Below are positions 43,381 to 51,068 of a DNA stretch of 64,000 nucleotides, piece by piece; within the stretch, counting starts at the first letter, position 1; every line of letters begins with the position of its first letter. A program made the translations under genes and the position numbers. The notes below the pieces were generated by a model. The model did not search any database, was not told where the DNA came from, and saw only the letters and a program-made list of their open reading frames with translations. Origin of the DNA: Flavobacterium sp. CF136 (GTDB lineage: Bacteria > Bacteroidota > Bacteroidia > Flavobacteriales > Flavobacteriaceae); contig NZ_AKJZ01000007.1 in assembly GCF_000282055.1 (NCBI RefSeq), positions 118,088-182,087 on the forward strand. The letters are read 5' to 3'.

Positions 43381-46224
43381 TTAATGTGCCTCTAGCCAAT
43401 CTTTACCCAAACCTAATTCAACATCTAAAGGAACGCTCATAATAAAAGCATTTTCCATTTCGTGTTTGATCATGGGCTGGATTTTTTCGAGTTCATCATT
43501 GTGAACATCAAACACAAGCTCATCATGTACCTGAAGCAGCATTTTTGACTTCCAGTTTTCTTCTTTTAATTTTTTGTGAATGTTGATCATCGCAATTTTA
43601 ATCACATCGGCAGCACTTCCCTGAATTGGTGCATTGACAGCATTTCGTTCAGCAGCACTTCGAACTACAGCATTTGCTGAGTTGATGTCTTTTAAATAAC
43701 GACGACGGCCTAAAATGGTTTGCACATATCCTTTCTCGCGGGCAAACTCTATTTGTTCCTGGATATATGATTTTAATCTTGGATATGTTTTATAATAGGC
43801 TTCAATCAATGCAGCACTTTCACTGCGCGATAATGAAGTTTGGTTGCTCAATCCGAAAGCTGAAACCCCGTAAATAATTCCGAAGTTTACAGTTTTGGCA
43901 TTGCTTCTTTGCTCACGGGAAACTTCATCCAAAGGAACATTAAAAACTTTTGCAGCTGTTGCTTTGTGAATATCTTCTCCGTCCAGGAAAGCCTTAATCA
44001 TATTTTCTTCACCACTTAAAGCAGCAATAATTCGCAATTCAATTTGCGAGTAATCGGCAGATATTAACGTATGATTTTCATCACGGGCTACAAATGCTTT
44101 ACGGATTTGGCGACCTCTTTCGGTACGAATCGGAATATTCTGCAAGTTCGGATTGTTAGAACTCAAACGCCCGGTTGCCGCAACAGTCTGCATATAATCG
44201 GTATGAACTCTCAAAGTCTTTTTGTCTACTTGTTCCGGCAAAGCCAAAATATAAGTGCTTTGCAATTTTACCATTTGACGCCAATCCAGAATCTCTTTCA
44301 CAATAGGATTGTCATTGGCTAAATAAGTTAAAACCTCTTCACCTGTTGCATATTGGCCCGTTTTGGTTTTCTTTTGTTTTACACCGCCAATTTTCATTTT
44401 ATCAAATAAGATATCACCTAATTGTTTCGGTGAAGCCAAATTGAATTTTTCTCCGGCACTTTCATAAATTTTTTGCTCCAAAGATTTAATCTCAATATCC
44501 ATTTCTTTAGACATTACGCTTAAAAATTCAACGTCTAAACGAATTCCTTCCGTTTCCATATCTGCTAAAACACTAACTAACGGAATTTCAATTTCATCAA
44601 ATAATTTTTTGGTTTCCGTTTTATCCAGTTCAGAAGTGAAAATTTCCTTTAATTGAAAAGTTACATCAGCATCTTCAGCAGCGTATTCCTTAATTTCTTC
44701 AAGGGCAACATCGCGCATCGAGATTTGATTTTTGCCCTTTTTACCAATTAATGTTTCAATTGATTTTGGAGAGTACTTTAAATAGGTTTCAGCCAAAATA
44801 TCCATATTATGACGCATATCCGGATTGATCAGGTAATGCGCAATCATAGTATCAAAAAGTTTTCCTTTTACAGTAACTCCGTAATTAGATAAAATTTTCA
44901 AATCATATTTTAAGTTCTGACCTATTTTTTCGATGTTTTCATTTTCAAAAAACGGAACAAATTTATCTATTAAAGTTTGAGCTTCCTCCTGACTTTCAGG
45001 AAACGGAACATAAAACCCTTTTCCTTTTTCGTAAGAAAAAGAAACCCCAACCAATTCAGCATGTAAAGCATCTAAACCAGTGGTTTCAGTATCAAAACAA
45101 ACGGAAGTCTGATTTTGTAAATTCTGCAAAAGCAATTTTATTCCTAAATCGCCCTGGATAGTTTGATAAGAGTGAGGTGTGTTTTCTAAAGTGTTATAAA
45201 AAGAAGTTCTTGCGGTTTCCGGGTTTTCGTCGGTAGTTGCGCTTCCAAAAAGATCAAACTGATCTTCGTTTTTGGGTTGTGGTTTTTTGTATAATTTGGC
45301 GTCTGGAGCAGCAGCGGCTGCTAATTCATTTCCACCGCCAATTTTAAAAAGATTATCAAATTGCTCTGCCATTCTTCTGAATTCTAATTCCTGAAATATA
45401 GCATCTGTTTTTTCAATATCAGGACGTGTCAGCTCATAATCAGCTTCATTGAAAACAACATCGCAATCTATAATGATAGTAGCCAGTTTTTTAGAAAGTA
45501 TTCCCTTCTCTTTATTGGCTTCGATATTTTCTTTCATTTTTCCTTTTAGCAAATGTGTATTTGCCAAAAGATTTTCCATGGTACCGAATTCTTTTAGAAA
45601 TTTCTTAGCGGTAACTTCTCCAACTCCTGGTAATCCCGGAATATTATCGACAGCATCACCCATCATTCCAAGAAAATCTATTACTTGTTCAGGTCTTTCA
45701 ATTTCAAACTTAGCTAAAACTTCAGGAACACCCCAAATTTCTATTCCGTTACCCATTCGAGCAGGTTTGTACATGAAAATATTTTCAGAAACTAATTGTG
45801 CAAAATCTTTATCAGGCGTAACCATATAGACTTTGTAGTTTTCTTTTTCGGCCTGTTTTGCAATTGTACCGATCAAATCATCGGCCTCACAGCCATTCGC
45901 TTCAATAATTGGAATATGCATTGCATTTAATAAATCCTGAATATACGGAATTGCAATTTTTATCGCTTCTGGCGTAGCGTCACGATTTGCTTTATATTCA
46001 GTATACATTTCTGTTCGTACATGGCTTCCGCCTTTATCAAAAGCAACTGCCAAATGATCTGGTTTTTCTCTTTTGATAACATCCAAAAGTGAGTTCATAA
46101 AACCCATAATTGCCGATGTATCCATTCCTTTGGAATTAATTCTCGGATTTTTTATAAAGGCATAATAACCACGGAATATTAATGCATAAGCATCGAGAAG
46201 AAAAAGGCGTTTTTGTGTTGACAT
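43381..46224 (-). CDS. polA: DNA polymerase I
   Basis: A 947-residue three-domain polymerase for repair and Okazaki-fragment processing. Domain 1 (1-290) is a 5'-3' nuclease with FLLDAYALIFRGYYAF, EADDLIGTIA and GMMGDAVDNIPGLPGVGEVTA. The 3'-5' exonuclease starts near 375 with CFDTETTGLDALHAELVG, so proofreading residues are present. The polymerase domain has TGRLSSNNPNLQNIPIRTERGRQIRKAF, SADYSQIELRI, RSNAKTVNFGIIYG and LLQVHDELVFD. Length is usual for Bacteroidota. The start is the only ATG before the repeat-rich upstream region. Confidence 0.97.
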   Translation of the reverse strand: MSTQKRLFLLDAYALIFRGYYAFIKNPRINSKGMDTSAIMGFMNSLLDVIKREKPDHLAVAFDKGGSHVRTEMYTEYKANRDATPEAIKIAIPYIQDLLNAMHIPIIEANGCEADDLIGTIAKQAEKENYKVYMVTPDKDFAQLVSENIFMYKPARMGNGIEIWGVPEVLAKFEIERPEQVIDFLGMMGDAVDNIPGLPGVGEVTAKKFLKEFGTMENLLANTHLLKGKMKENIEANKEKGILSKKLATIIIDCDVVFNEADYELTRPDIEKTDAIFQELEFRRMAEQFDNLFKIGGGNELAAAAAPDAKLYKKPQPKNEDQFDLFGSATTDENPETARTSFYNTLENTPHSYQTIQGDLGIKLLLQNLQNQTSVCFDTETTGLDALHAELVGVSFSYEKGKGFYVPFPESQEEAQTLIDKFVPFFENENIEKIGQNLKYDLKILSNYGVTVKGKLFDTMIAHYLINPDMRHNMDILAETYLKYSPKSIETLIGKKGKNQISMRDVALEEIKEYAAEDADVTFQLKEIFTSELDKTETKKLFDEIEIPLVSVLADMETEGIRLDVEFLSVMSKEMDIEIKSLEQKIYESAGEKFNLASPKQLGDILFDKMKIGGVKQKKTKTGQYATGEEVLTYLANDNPIVKEILDWRQMVKLQSTYILALPEQVDKKTLRVHTDYMQTVAATGRLSSNNPNLQNIPIRTERGRQIRKAFVARDENHTLISADYSQIELRIIAALSGEENMIKAFLDGEDIHKATAAKVFNVPLDEVSREQRSNAKTVNFGIIYGVSAFGLSNQTSLSRSESAALIEAYYKTYPRLKSYIQEQIEFAREKGYVQTILGRRRYLKDINSANAVVRSAAERNAVNAPIQGSAADVIKIAMINIHKKLKEENWKSKMLLQVHDELVFDVHNDELEKIQPMIKHEMENAFIMSVPLDVELGLGKDWLEAH

Positions 46225-46292
46225 AAAAAAAATATTAGTCTGTAAAAATAATCAATTGGGTTCTCAAAAATTAAACTAAAAAGATTTTTTTT

Positions 46293-46420
46293 ACCATATA
46301 AGTGATATAAGTCCATTTTAGTAGAGGTGCACAGCAGTGCGTCTATGGTTTTGTTTGTACACAGCATTAAGTCTAAGATTACGTTGATGAAATTAAATGA
46401 ACTTATATTACTTATATGGT
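46293..46420. repeat. Inverted-repeat element, 20-bp arms (ACCATATAAGT...)
   Basis: Left arm ACCATATAAGTGATATAAGT (46293-46312) and right arm ACTTATATTACTTATATGGT (46401-46420) are inverted copies with 19 of 20 bases matching, 88 bp apart. The interior holds two rough copies of a 28-base word (TGCACAGCAGTGCGTCTATGG... and TACACAGCATTAAGTCTAAG...). It lies upstream of polA's start in a non-coding gap, and could be a miniature repeat element. Confidence 0.75.
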
Positions 46421-46472
46421 GAATTTTTTTCAAATAGTTAATGTCAGGTTAAAATTTTCAGGCGCAATTCTA

Positions 46473-46490
46473 TCTTCATTTTGTCTTCAT
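46473..46490 (+). promoter_or_regulatory. PhoB-type direct-repeat operator, first copy
   Basis: TCTTCAT (46473-46479) and TCTTCAT (46484-46490) are repeated at an 11-bp pitch. They end 10 bp before the -7 box at 46501, matching the second copy at 48989-49006 exactly in spacing. An 11-bp pitch with 4-bp AT-rich spacers is how PhoB-like OmpR-family dimers read tandem half-sites. The likely reader is the regulator encoded at 46943. Confidence 0.7.
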
Positions 46491-46500
46491 TTTACAGGAG

Positions 46501-46508
46501 TACATTTG
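46501..46508 (+). promoter_or_regulatory. -7 promoter element of first lysine-rich peptide gene
   Basis: TACATTTG fits TAnnTTTG and lies 10 bp after the second TCTTCAT. The -33 position is covered by the direct repeat, so activation by a bound regulator rather than a free -33 contact is plausible. The leader to the ATG at 46550 is about 40 bases. Confidence 0.6.
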
Positions 46509-46549
46509 ATCTGTAATTAAAAGGTTATTAATTTAAATCAATAGAAATC

Positions 46550-46765
46550 ATGAGAAATTTTTTAATGTTACTCGTAGCAGTTTTAGGAACTACAGCAATG
46601 GTAAATGCATTTCCTGCTGTAAAAGTTGGTCCGGTAAAAGAAGTGAAAATCATTCCGGCAAAAGAAGTGAAAGCCACAAAACATCCTAAACACAAATCTG
46701 AGAAAAAAGCAAAATCTGAGAAAAAAGAAGCTGCAAAATCAGAGACATCTAATGTAAAAAAATAA
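46550..46765 (+). CDS. Secreted lysine-rich small peptide, copy 1
   Basis: A 71-residue protein with a signal peptide (residues 1-20, LLVAVLGTTAMVNA) and a mature part of about 50 residues dominated by Lys, Ala, Glu and Pro (EVKATKHPKHKSEKKAKSEKKEAAKSE). It is strongly basic and unlikely to fold. It is paralogous to the 61-residue gene at 49069: the signal core VAVLGTTAMV and the tail KxEKKxxxAAKSETS-like are shared. The promoter and terminator are also similar. The flanked two-component system probably regulates it. No named family is recognised. Confidence 0.75.
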   Translation: MRNFLMLLVAVLGTTAMVNAFPAVKVGPVKEVKIIPAKEVKATKHPKHKSEKKAKSEKKEAAKSETSNVKK

Positions 46766-46830
46766 TAATTGTTTTTGTTTTGCTTTTAAAAAATTGTAAG
46801 AGGGGCAAAACAGAAGGGATAATTATGGAG

Positions 46831-46864
46831 AAAGCTGATAAAGAAATTTGTCAGCTTTTTTTTT
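46831..46864 (+). terminator. Terminator after lysine-rich peptide gene 1
   Basis: AAAGCTGATAAA-GAAA-TTTGTCAGCTTT forms a 12-bp stem (one G-T) with a GAAA tetraloop, followed by a T-run. It closely resembles the terminator after the second copy (49321-49350). Confidence 0.93.
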
Positions 46865-46942
46865 GATTCGTTAATTTTTTAATAATAGACAACATGGCTT
46901 TTTATAATTGATTATTTTTAGTTGTGTTTAAAAGATTTGTTT

Positions 46943-47617
46943 ATGAATATTTTGATTGTTGAGGATAATAAAGAACTGGCTGTCGAGGTTTATGATTTTT
47001 TATGTAACGTAGGGTACATATGCAAAATTGCAAATACTTGCAGTGATGCTCTTGAAGAGTTAAATAGTAATGATTACGATGCGATGCTGTTAGATTTGGG
47101 TTTGCCTGATGGAGATGGTTTTGAAGTTCTGAAAGCACTTCGGAAAACCAAATCGAAAACAGCAGTAATTGTAATAACGGCCCGTGGCGAATTAGATGAC
47201 AGGATTAACGGTTTAGATCTTGGGGCAGATGATTATCTGACAAAACCGTTTGCTTTAACCGAATTAAGTGCCCGATTGTTTGCTGTAATCCGGAGGATGC
47301 ATGGCTTTACGCTAAATGATTTGATGATACACGGATTTTCGTTGCAATTACAGGATTATAAGGTAAATTATAATGAGATACCGATTAATTTGACTAAAAA
47401 GGAGTTTGATATTTTTCAGTATCTGGTTTTAAATAAAAACCGTGTGATTACCAGATTGCAATTAACAGAACATATCTGGGGTGATATTCTCGAAGTGAAT
47501 TCAGATTCCAATTTTATTGATGTTCATGTTAGAAACCTTCGAAAAAAACTCGATAAGCATACAGCAATAGATTGGTTTGAAACTGTTCGGAATGTTGGTT
47601 ATCGTATTAATGAATAA
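46943..47617 (+). CDS. OmpR-family response regulator
   Basis: A 224-residue transcription factor. The receiver domain holds the acidic pair (VEDNKEL), the phospho-acceptor Asp51 (AMLLDLGLPDGDGF), Thr/Ser in VIVITARGE and Lys in DYLTKPFALTEL. The C-terminal winged helix has INLTKKEFDIFQYLVLNKNRVITRLQLTEHIWG and the recognition helix region NFIDVHVRNLRKKLD. I prefer ATG 46943 over an upstream TTG at 46922. The kinase gene starts 10 bp after it. Unlike the flanking peptide genes it has no visible TCTTCAT repeat upstream. Confidence 0.93.
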   Translation: MNILIVEDNKELAVEVYDFLCNVGYICKIANTCSDALEELNSNDYDAMLLDLGLPDGDGFEVLKALRKTKSKTAVIVITARGELDDRINGLDLGADDYLTKPFALTELSARLFAVIRRMHGFTLNDLMIHGFSLQLQDYKVNYNEIPINLTKKEFDIFQYLVLNKNRVITRLQLTEHIWGDILEVNSDSNFIDVHVRNLRKKLDKHTAIDWFETVRNVGYRINE

Positions 47618-47627
47618 ATAAAATACC

Positions 47628-48962
47628 GTGAAAATAAAACACCAGCTGGCAATTTTTAATGCACTAACCCGATTGTTGGTGATTTTAATTTTATGGTTGA
47701 TGCTGCCTATTTTGGTTGAAAAAGTAGTTTATAAACATATCAATAACAGTTTATTAGAAAAGAAGAAAAAGTTTATTGATAATTTGAATCAGAATGAAAT
47801 CAATGATTTTATTGTTCAGGATGATTCTACAGAAACCTATTCGGAATTTTCAACACTGCACAGTGAATTTCTCATGCTTTCCAGATTACCCTTAAAAGTT
47901 AATCAAAAGAATACTTTTTTTGTAAATGATTATCGCGTTATCGAAGGGGAAATGAATCAATACAGGATATTACAGTATCATTTTACTTATGGGAAAATTG
48001 GCTATCAGCTTGAAATTGGAAGCAGTTTAGAAGAAATTAATGACCTGACCTTCATAATTCGGTTTTTTATCCTGATTGTTTTTGTAATAATCGTTTTGAT
48101 AACTTTTTTGGCAGATACTTTCTATATCGAATATTTGTTAAAACCTTTTTATAAAATTATCGACACAAAAATCCGGCGTGTCAACCAGCCTGAAGCTTTT
48201 GATCATACGCCAATAAAAGCAGGGTCAAGGGATTTTAGAGAGCTGGATTTTGTTTTAAATCAAATGATGGACCGCATTGCGGAACTTTTCAAAAAAGAGA
48301 AACAATTTATTTCTAACGTTTCGCATGAACTGTTGACGCCAATTGCATTGCTTAAAAATAAATTTGAAAATTTACTGCAGAATGATTCTCTGGATAATAA
48401 TGCGGTAGATAAGATTGCCGGATCAATGAGAACGTTGGATATGTTGAAAAAAATCATCAATAATTTATTGTTGATTTCCAGAATCGAAAATAATCAATAT
48501 GCAGCCAATGAAGATATTCATTTTTATGAAATTATAACCGATATGAAGGAAGATCTTCAGGACAGACTTGAAGATAAAGAGATTAATTTCTCTAATAATA
48601 TGAAGAATGATTTCAGCTTTAAAGGAAATAAAACACTGATTCATATTCTAATTTATAATTTGATAATTAATGCGATTAAATACAATTTGCCAAAAGGTGA
48701 AATTATTGTTTCTGACGGTTTTTTAAACAATCAATATTTTATTTCAATAACCGATTCAGGTATTGGTATGGATGCTTCTCAATTAGAAAGAATATTCAAT
48801 CGCTTTGCCAGGATTAGTTCTGATCAGGACGGACAGGGGTTAGGCCTCGCAATTGCAGATAGTATTGCTTCTTTTCATCATATCGAAATACAAGTTACTT
48901 CAAAAATAAATCAAGGCACAACCTTTACACTTTTGTTTCCGGAAATCATAAAACCTAATTAA
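47628..48962 (+). CDS. Sensor histidine kinase
   Basis: A 444-residue membrane kinase with a GTG start at 47628 (10 bp after the regulator). Two transmembrane segments (about 13-33 and 140-165) enclose a sensor domain of about 105 residues. HisKA follows with the phospho-acceptor His at about 233 (FISNVSHELLTPIALL). The ATPase domain has NLIINAIKYNLPKGEI (N-box), DSGIGMDASQLERIFNRF (G1) and GQGLGLAI (G2). No sensor family is recognised for the periplasmic part. The short-repeat promoters around it suggest it controls the flanking peptide genes. Confidence 0.93.
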   Translation: MKIKHQLAIFNALTRLLVILILWLMLPILVEKVVYKHINNSLLEKKKKFIDNLNQNEINDFIVQDDSTETYSEFSTLHSEFLMLSRLPLKVNQKNTFFVNDYRVIEGEMNQYRILQYHFTYGKIGYQLEIGSSLEEINDLTFIIRFFILIVFVIIVLITFLADTFYIEYLLKPFYKIIDTKIRRVNQPEAFDHTPIKAGSRDFRELDFVLNQMMDRIAELFKKEKQFISNVSHELLTPIALLKNKFENLLQNDSLDNNAVDKIAGSMRTLDMLKKIINNLLLISRIENNQYAANEDIHFYEIITDMKEDLQDRLEDKEINFSNNMKNDFSFKGNKTLIHILIYNLIINAIKYNLPKGEIIVSDGFLNNQYFISITDSGIGMDASQLERIFNRFARISSDQDGQGLGLAIADSIASFHHIEIQVTSKINQGTTFTLLFPEIIKPN

Positions 48963-48988
48963 AAGTTAATTTTTTTTCGATGGTTTAA

Positions 48989-49006
48989 TCTTCATTTAAT
49001 CTTCAT
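48989..49006 (+). promoter_or_regulatory. PhoB-type direct-repeat operator, second copy
   Basis: TCTTCAT (48989-48995) and TCTTCAT (49000-49006), again at 11-bp pitch, end exactly 10 bp before the -7 box at 49017. The spacing equals that of the first copy at 46473-46490, although the sequence around the half-sites differs, which favours functional conservation. Confidence 0.7.
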
Positions 49007-49016
49007 GTGGTGATTA

Positions 49017-49024
49017 TATCTTTG
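49017..49024 (+). promoter_or_regulatory. -7 promoter element of second lysine-rich peptide gene
   Basis: TATCTTTG fits TAnnTTTG. It lies 10 bp after the second TCTTCAT and 44 bp before the ATG at 49069, as in the first copy. Confidence 0.6.
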
Positions 49025-49068
49025 AGGTATAATAAATGAAATAATAACAATCATAAAAACTCGAAATC

Positions 49069-49254
49069 ATGAAAAAATTAGTAATGTTAGCAGTAGCTGT
49101 TTTAGGAACTACTGCAATGGTAAGCGCACAAACTACTCCAGCTCAAACCGCTCCGGCAAAAGAAGTTAAAGCTCCTAAAAAACACAAAAAAGCTGAGAAA
49201 AAAGCTGAAAAAGAAGAAGCTGTTAAATCAGAAACTTCAAAAGCTAAAAAATAA
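49069..49254 (+). CDS. Secreted lysine-rich small peptide, copy 2
   Basis: A 61-residue protein with a signal peptide (residues 1-21, VMLAVAVLGTTAMVSAQ). Its mature part of about 40 residues is built from Lys, Ala, Glu, Pro and Thr (TTPAQTAPAKEVKAPKKHKKAEKKAEKEEAVKSETSKAKK). It is basic and low-complexity. It is a paralogue of the 71-residue gene at 46550 and lies just after the histidine kinase with a matching operator-promoter and terminator. It may be a signal, a surface-charge modifier or a stress peptide; this is unknown. Confidence 0.75.
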   Translation: MKKLVMLAVAVLGTTAMVSAQTTPAQTAPAKEVKAPKKHKKAEKKAEKEEAVKSETSKAKK

Positions 49255-49320
49255 ACGACATTAGTTTACTATTTAAACTTTGTTGTGGATTAGAATGGTT
49301 TTAAAAAATTTGGTAGAGAA

Positions 49321-49350
49321 AAAGCTGGTAGGGAAATCTATCAGCTTTTT
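49321..49350 (+). terminator. Terminator after lysine-rich peptide gene 2
   Basis: AAAGCTGGTAG (49321-49331) pairs with CTATCAGCTTT (49338-49348), 11 bp with one G-T, followed by a short T-run. It is similar in stem sequence to the terminator after copy 1. Confidence 0.88.
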
Positions 49351-49431
49351 GTCATTATTAGAGTTAAATTTTTGGTAATAAAAAGCTATAAAATTTTCAT
49401 TCTTTGTTACTTTGCTTAAAACTATAAACTA

Positions 49432-50667
49432 ATGGTCATTCGTTTTGTAATTCTTTGTGCAGTTTTCTTATTCATTGAGTTTTATTCCTATCAAGCCTTT
49501 CGTACACTTATCAAATTAAGATGGGTTTTAGTGAGTTATCAAATTATAAGTTTACTGCTTTTAATTTTTATCATCTATTCTTTTACTCAGTTTGATCGTT
49601 CTGTAGGGCAAACAAAACAGACGATGTTTACAATGGGTCTGATGCTTCTGGTTTATGTTCCAAAGATTGTAATTACGCTTGTTTTATTGGGTGAAGATAT
49701 TTTCAGACTAGGAGCAAGTATCTTAAATTACTGTATGTACAATGCTCCCCGAACAGAAATAATGCCTGACAGGCGAAAGTTTATTAGTCAGATAGGTTTA
49801 GGTTTGGCAGCAATCCCTTTTTTGTCGTTGATTTACGGAATTTTTGAAGGAAAATATAACTTTAAGGTTATTAAGCAAACAGTATTTTTTCCCGATTTGC
49901 CGGATGCTTTTGATGGTTTTAGGATTACTCAGATTTCAGACATACATAGCGGAAGTTTTGATAATCCGGAAAAAATAAATTATGCTATTGATTTAATCAA
50001 TGAGCAGGAAGCAGATATGATTTTATTCACGGGTGATATTGTAAACACACATGCCACAGAAATGCATCCCTGGCTGGATACTTTTAACAGGATAAAAGAA
50101 TATAAATATGGAAAATTTTCGGTTTTAGGAAATCATGATTATGGTGAATATGTGACATGGCCTTCTGAAAAAGAAAAAGATGAAAATTTTCAGGCGATAA
50201 AAAAATTATACGGTCAAATTGGATTTAAATTGTTATTAAATGAACACACCTTTATTCAGAAAGGGGAGGATAAAATAGCTTTGATTGGAGTTGAAAATTG
50301 GGGTAAGAATTTTAAAATGGCCGGAGATCTGAATAAAGCTTCACAACAAGTAGCACAAGGTGATTTTAAAGTTTTAATGAGTCACGATCCAAGCCACTGG
50401 GAATATGAAATAAAAAATCACCCAAAGAATTTTCACCTTACATTGTCAGGTCATACGCATGGCATGCAATTTGGTATTGAAATCCCGGGATATTTCAAAT
50501 GGAGTTTAGCTGAATACATTTATAAGCAATGGGCAGGTTTGTATGAAAATGTAGGCCGATATGTTTATGTAAACAGAGGCTTTGGTTTTCATGCCTATCC
50601 GGGACGAGTTGGGATTATGCCGGAAATAACAGTTATTGAACTAAAAAAGGGTCGCAATGTGGCTTAA
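49432..50667 (+). CDS. Membrane-anchored metallophosphoesterase
   Basis: A 411-residue protein with three or four N-terminal hydrophobic segments (about 1-100), a short Arg-Arg-Lys stretch and another hydrophobic segment, then a calcineurin-like phosphoesterase domain. The metal motifs are complete: ISDIHSGSF (DxH), LFTGDIVNTHA (GDxxx), VLGNHDYGEY (GNHD), LMSHDPSHW and LSGHTHGMQFG (GHTH). This layout is like the YkuE/YaeI membrane phosphoesterases, whose substrate can be a phospholipid or a lipid-linked diphosphate. The substrate here is unknown. Confidence 0.88.
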   Translation: MVIRFVILCAVFLFIEFYSYQAFRTLIKLRWVLVSYQIISLLLLIFIIYSFTQFDRSVGQTKQTMFTMGLMLLVYVPKIVITLVLLGEDIFRLGASILNYCMYNAPRTEIMPDRRKFISQIGLGLAAIPFLSLIYGIFEGKYNFKVIKQTVFFPDLPDAFDGFRITQISDIHSGSFDNPEKINYAIDLINEQEADMILFTGDIVNTHATEMHPWLDTFNRIKEYKYGKFSVLGNHDYGEYVTWPSEKEKDENFQAIKKLYGQIGFKLLLNEHTFIQKGEDKIALIGVENWGKNFKMAGDLNKASQQVAQGDFKVLMSHDPSHWEYEIKNHPKNFHLTLSGHTHGMQFGIEIPGYFKWSLAEYIYKQWAGLYENVGRYVYVNRGFGFHAYPGRVGIMPEITVIELKKGRNVA

Positions 50668-50739
50668 TTCGGTAAAAATGCTACATTTGTATAATGTTAA
50701 TCTCTTTTTAGTAGATTTAAAAATTTAATTTTTGGTTTT

Positions 50740-51042
50740 ATGTCAAAATTTGGAGAACTAATAAATGCTCAGGTCCCTGTGTTGATTGACTTTTACACAG
50801 ATTGGAATGAATCGTCAGTTTCTATGCATCCTGTTATTAAGGATGTTGCAGCAGCGCTTGGTGATAAAGCCAAAGTAATCAAAATTGACGTTGATAAAAA
50901 TCAGGAACTTGCAGAAGCTTTACGAATTAAAGGGCTTCCTACTTTAATGATTTATAAAGAAGGGCAAATGATCTGGAGACAATCCGGTGAACTGGATGCG
51001 AATACCATTATAGGAATTGTTCAGGAACAGTTTAGTTTATAA
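50740..51042 (+). CDS. Thioredoxin-fold protein lacking the redox cysteines
   Basis: A 100-residue protein with the thioredoxin layout: VPVLIDFYTDWNESSVSMHPVIKDVA and a central VIKIDVDKNQELAEALRIKGLPTLMIYKEGQMIW with the cis-proline in GLPT. The active-site WCGPC is replaced by WNESS (22-26), so it has no CxxC and cannot be a disulfide reductase; the only Trp-adjacent residues are Asn and Ser. No signal peptide. It is probably a protein-protein interaction or chaperone-like module. It lies 72 bp after the phosphoesterase gene. Confidence 0.85.
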   Translation: MSKFGELINAQVPVLIDFYTDWNESSVSMHPVIKDVAAALGDKAKVIKIDVDKNQELAEALRIKGLPTLMIYKEGQMIWRQSGELDANTIIGIVQEQFSL

Positions 51043-51068
51043 AAGATTTTTCTTTCTACAGATGTTGT

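Larger units (their letters stand above)
46225..46549. other. 325-bp intergenic region with long inverted repeat and an operator-promoter
   Basis: The polA-side 70 bases show nothing specific. An imperfect 20-bp inverted repeat at 46293-46420 encloses a decayed tandem repeat. A PhoB-type direct repeat (46473-46490) and a -7 box (46501-46508) follow and belong to the downstream peptide gene. A minus-strand reading frame over 46179-46433 looks spurious. Confidence 0.7.

Noticed and set aside
45449..45829. Plus-strand reading frame opposite polA
   Set aside because: It is the complement of the exonuclease region of polA and shows no independent coding features.
46179..46433. 84-codon minus-strand reading frame upstream of polA
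   Set aside because: It overlaps the polA start and the inverted-repeat element, has low-complexity composition and no family features. Its frame is likely chance.
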